A stretch of 64,000 nt of DNA from Arabidopsis thaliana (Eukaryota > Streptophyta > Magnoliopsida > Brassicales > Brassicaceae): assembly GCF_000001735.4 (NCBI RefSeq), contig NC_003076.8, positions 22,137,835 to 22,201,834 of the forward strand, read 5' to 3'. This document shows, piece after piece, positions 63,001 through 64,000 of this stretch. Numbering within the stretch: the first letter of the stretch is position 1; each line of letters begins with the position of its first letter. The notes beneath the pieces were generated by a model. That model was given only the letters and a program-made list of their open reading frames with translations. It was not told the origin of the DNA and searched no databases. The position numbers and the translations under genes were made by a program.

Positions 63001-63815
63001 ACATTTTGAAAAGCATATCAGTAAATAAGAGAGAGCCAACTATAATTCCAAGTATGATTACAAATGGCGAATCCAAACTATTTTGCAAGAATCGTTCTGA
63101 GATGATCTTAGCTTTCTTATAGAGAACATGAATCAAAAACAAAAAATGTGATCTTAGTCTCTAAAGACCTAAGCTTTCAGCAAGAAACAAGCTATGACTC
63201 GCAATTCTGTCTGGATAAAATCTACTACGGAGCTACTTGATCTTCTAGTTTTATCACACACAGACCATAGGAATGCCTTACAAACGAAAACATATCACGA
63301 TAGCGACAAGCGTGAACTGAAAGCTTTAGCAGCAACAAATTGTTCTCTGAATATGACTCCATTGATTAAAACGTAAGTCAAGACTATTACATGAATAACA
63401 CATAATTCAAAACCTATCGACTTTATATAGCAGGATACAAGCTAATGATCATAATTCTCTTTCTCAGACACCTAGATTCTTACAGGGTACATGATACAAA
63501 CCCAAAAATGCAATCTCAGTCTCTAAAACATAGCTTTCAGCAAGAAACAAAAAGCAATGTCTCGCAACTTTCCCATCAAAAGTACACTAGAGAGCTACAA
63601 AATAATCAAACAAGCTTGAAAAGCAAAAAAACTATCTTTACCATATGTTCATTGACCTGCCCTGTTGATGGGGCCATGAATTGACTAAGAAAAATCTCAT
63701 CTTTTTCTGGATTCTCTTCCAAAGTTATTACCAATAACCCAGAAAACAGAATCAACCAGAAAACTAAACGACTCCAATTCTGATCACCCATTCCTCCTCG
63801 AATCATTCCAACCAT
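60022..63815 (-). CDS. FH5: Group I formin, actin nucleator
   Basis: Six exons on the minus strand, 63815-63642, 62951-62333, 62245-61630, 61539-61340, 61238-61003 and 60879-60022, give 900 residues. A signal-anchor-like hydrophobic segment lies at about 17-31. The lumenal or extracellular part has Pro/Ser-rich clusters (about 140-185), then a membrane helix at about 214-236, a cytosolic linker, an FH1 polyproline region (about 369-430, runs of up to five Pro, profilin binding) and the FH2 domain from 'LKPFFWDKV' (443) to about 870. FH2 caps and elongates actin filaments. All FH2 landmarks seen are intact ('GNRMNDGTFRGGAQAFKLD'). Known role: At5g54650, FH5, acts at the cell plate and tip growth, and is imprinted in endosperm under Polycomb control. 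Only 185 bases upstream of the start codon are in the window. Confidence 0.96.
63095..63598. repeat. Direct repeats spaced by 360 bp in FH5 intron 1
   Basis: Two ~140-base copies, about 63095-63236 and 63455-63598. Shared words include 'ctttcagcaagaaacaa' (63174 and 63534, exactly 360 apart), 'ctcagtctctaaa'-type, 'acatga..caaa', and 'gagctac'. Both lie in the first intron (62952-63641) of FH5. Confidence 0.65.
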
Positions 63816-64000
63816 ATCTTTTGCTTCTCATTTCATCAGATACTCAATAGAACCAAATTGCCGATTCTACAGCTTTTTGCTGAAATTCGATAAAGATCGA
63901 AACTTTAACACAAAAGCTCAACAACCCTGATCGAAAATTTGGAGCTGACTTCGATGCAATTTCCTTGGAGGACCAATTAAATTAAAGCTTCTTACTACAA

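Overview
This window is plant nuclear DNA. Genes carry several short introns with GT-AG borders, the spacers are very AT-rich, and the proteins are plant families: a formin with a membrane anchor, a family 1 beta-glucosidase, a chloroplast L24, PGG/ankyrin membrane proteins and Brassicaceae-type DUF295 proteins. From memory, gene order and spliced protein lengths match Arabidopsis thaliana chromosome 5, about At5g54520 to At5g54650. Locus names are recognition, not a database result. Exon borders below were read by hand from splice signals and reading-frame closure; every model closes in frame.

Layout: 1-8.9 kb is a long spacer with transposon remnants. Then come a WD40 gene (minus, 8947-11255), a four-unit degenerate tandem repeat (11.4-12.6 kb), an ABA-type motif cluster (13.2-13.4 kb), a DUF538 secreted protein (plus, 14947-16367), a tail-anchored conserved protein (plus, 18770-20023), and two tandem DUF295 genes (plus, 20567-21646 and 23300-24382) with the 3' scar of a third copy between them. 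A repeat-rich spacer (24.4-29.6 kb) follows. Next are BGLU41 (minus, 29802-32401), ORRM2 (plus, 33498-34822), a spacer with a hAT-like MITE and two foldbacks (36.2-37.6 kb), a small basic protein (plus, 37854-38675), CRLK1 (plus, 42646-44864), chloroplast RPL24 (plus, 45212-46569), two tandem ankyrin/PGG genes, BDA1 and its neighbour (minus, 46947-48647 and 49927-51912), a C2H2-like zinc-finger gene (minus, 54773-56426), histone H2A HTA1 (plus, 58706-59445) and formin FH5 (minus, 60022-63815).

There is no operon logic: neighbouring genes serve unrelated roles (organelle gene expression, cold and immune signalling, chromatin, actin assembly). The organising themes are tandem duplication (DUF295 pair, ankyrin pair) and small non-autonomous transposons in spacers. 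No prokaryote-type system, CRISPR array or complete virus is present. The most interesting non-obvious signals are the DUF295 scar, a GC-AG intron in one ankyrin paralogue, two strong foldbacks upstream of the small basic gene, a repeat family whose halves bracket that gene's first exon, 360-bp-spaced direct repeats in FH5 intron 1, and an orphan 5' exon next to BGLU41.
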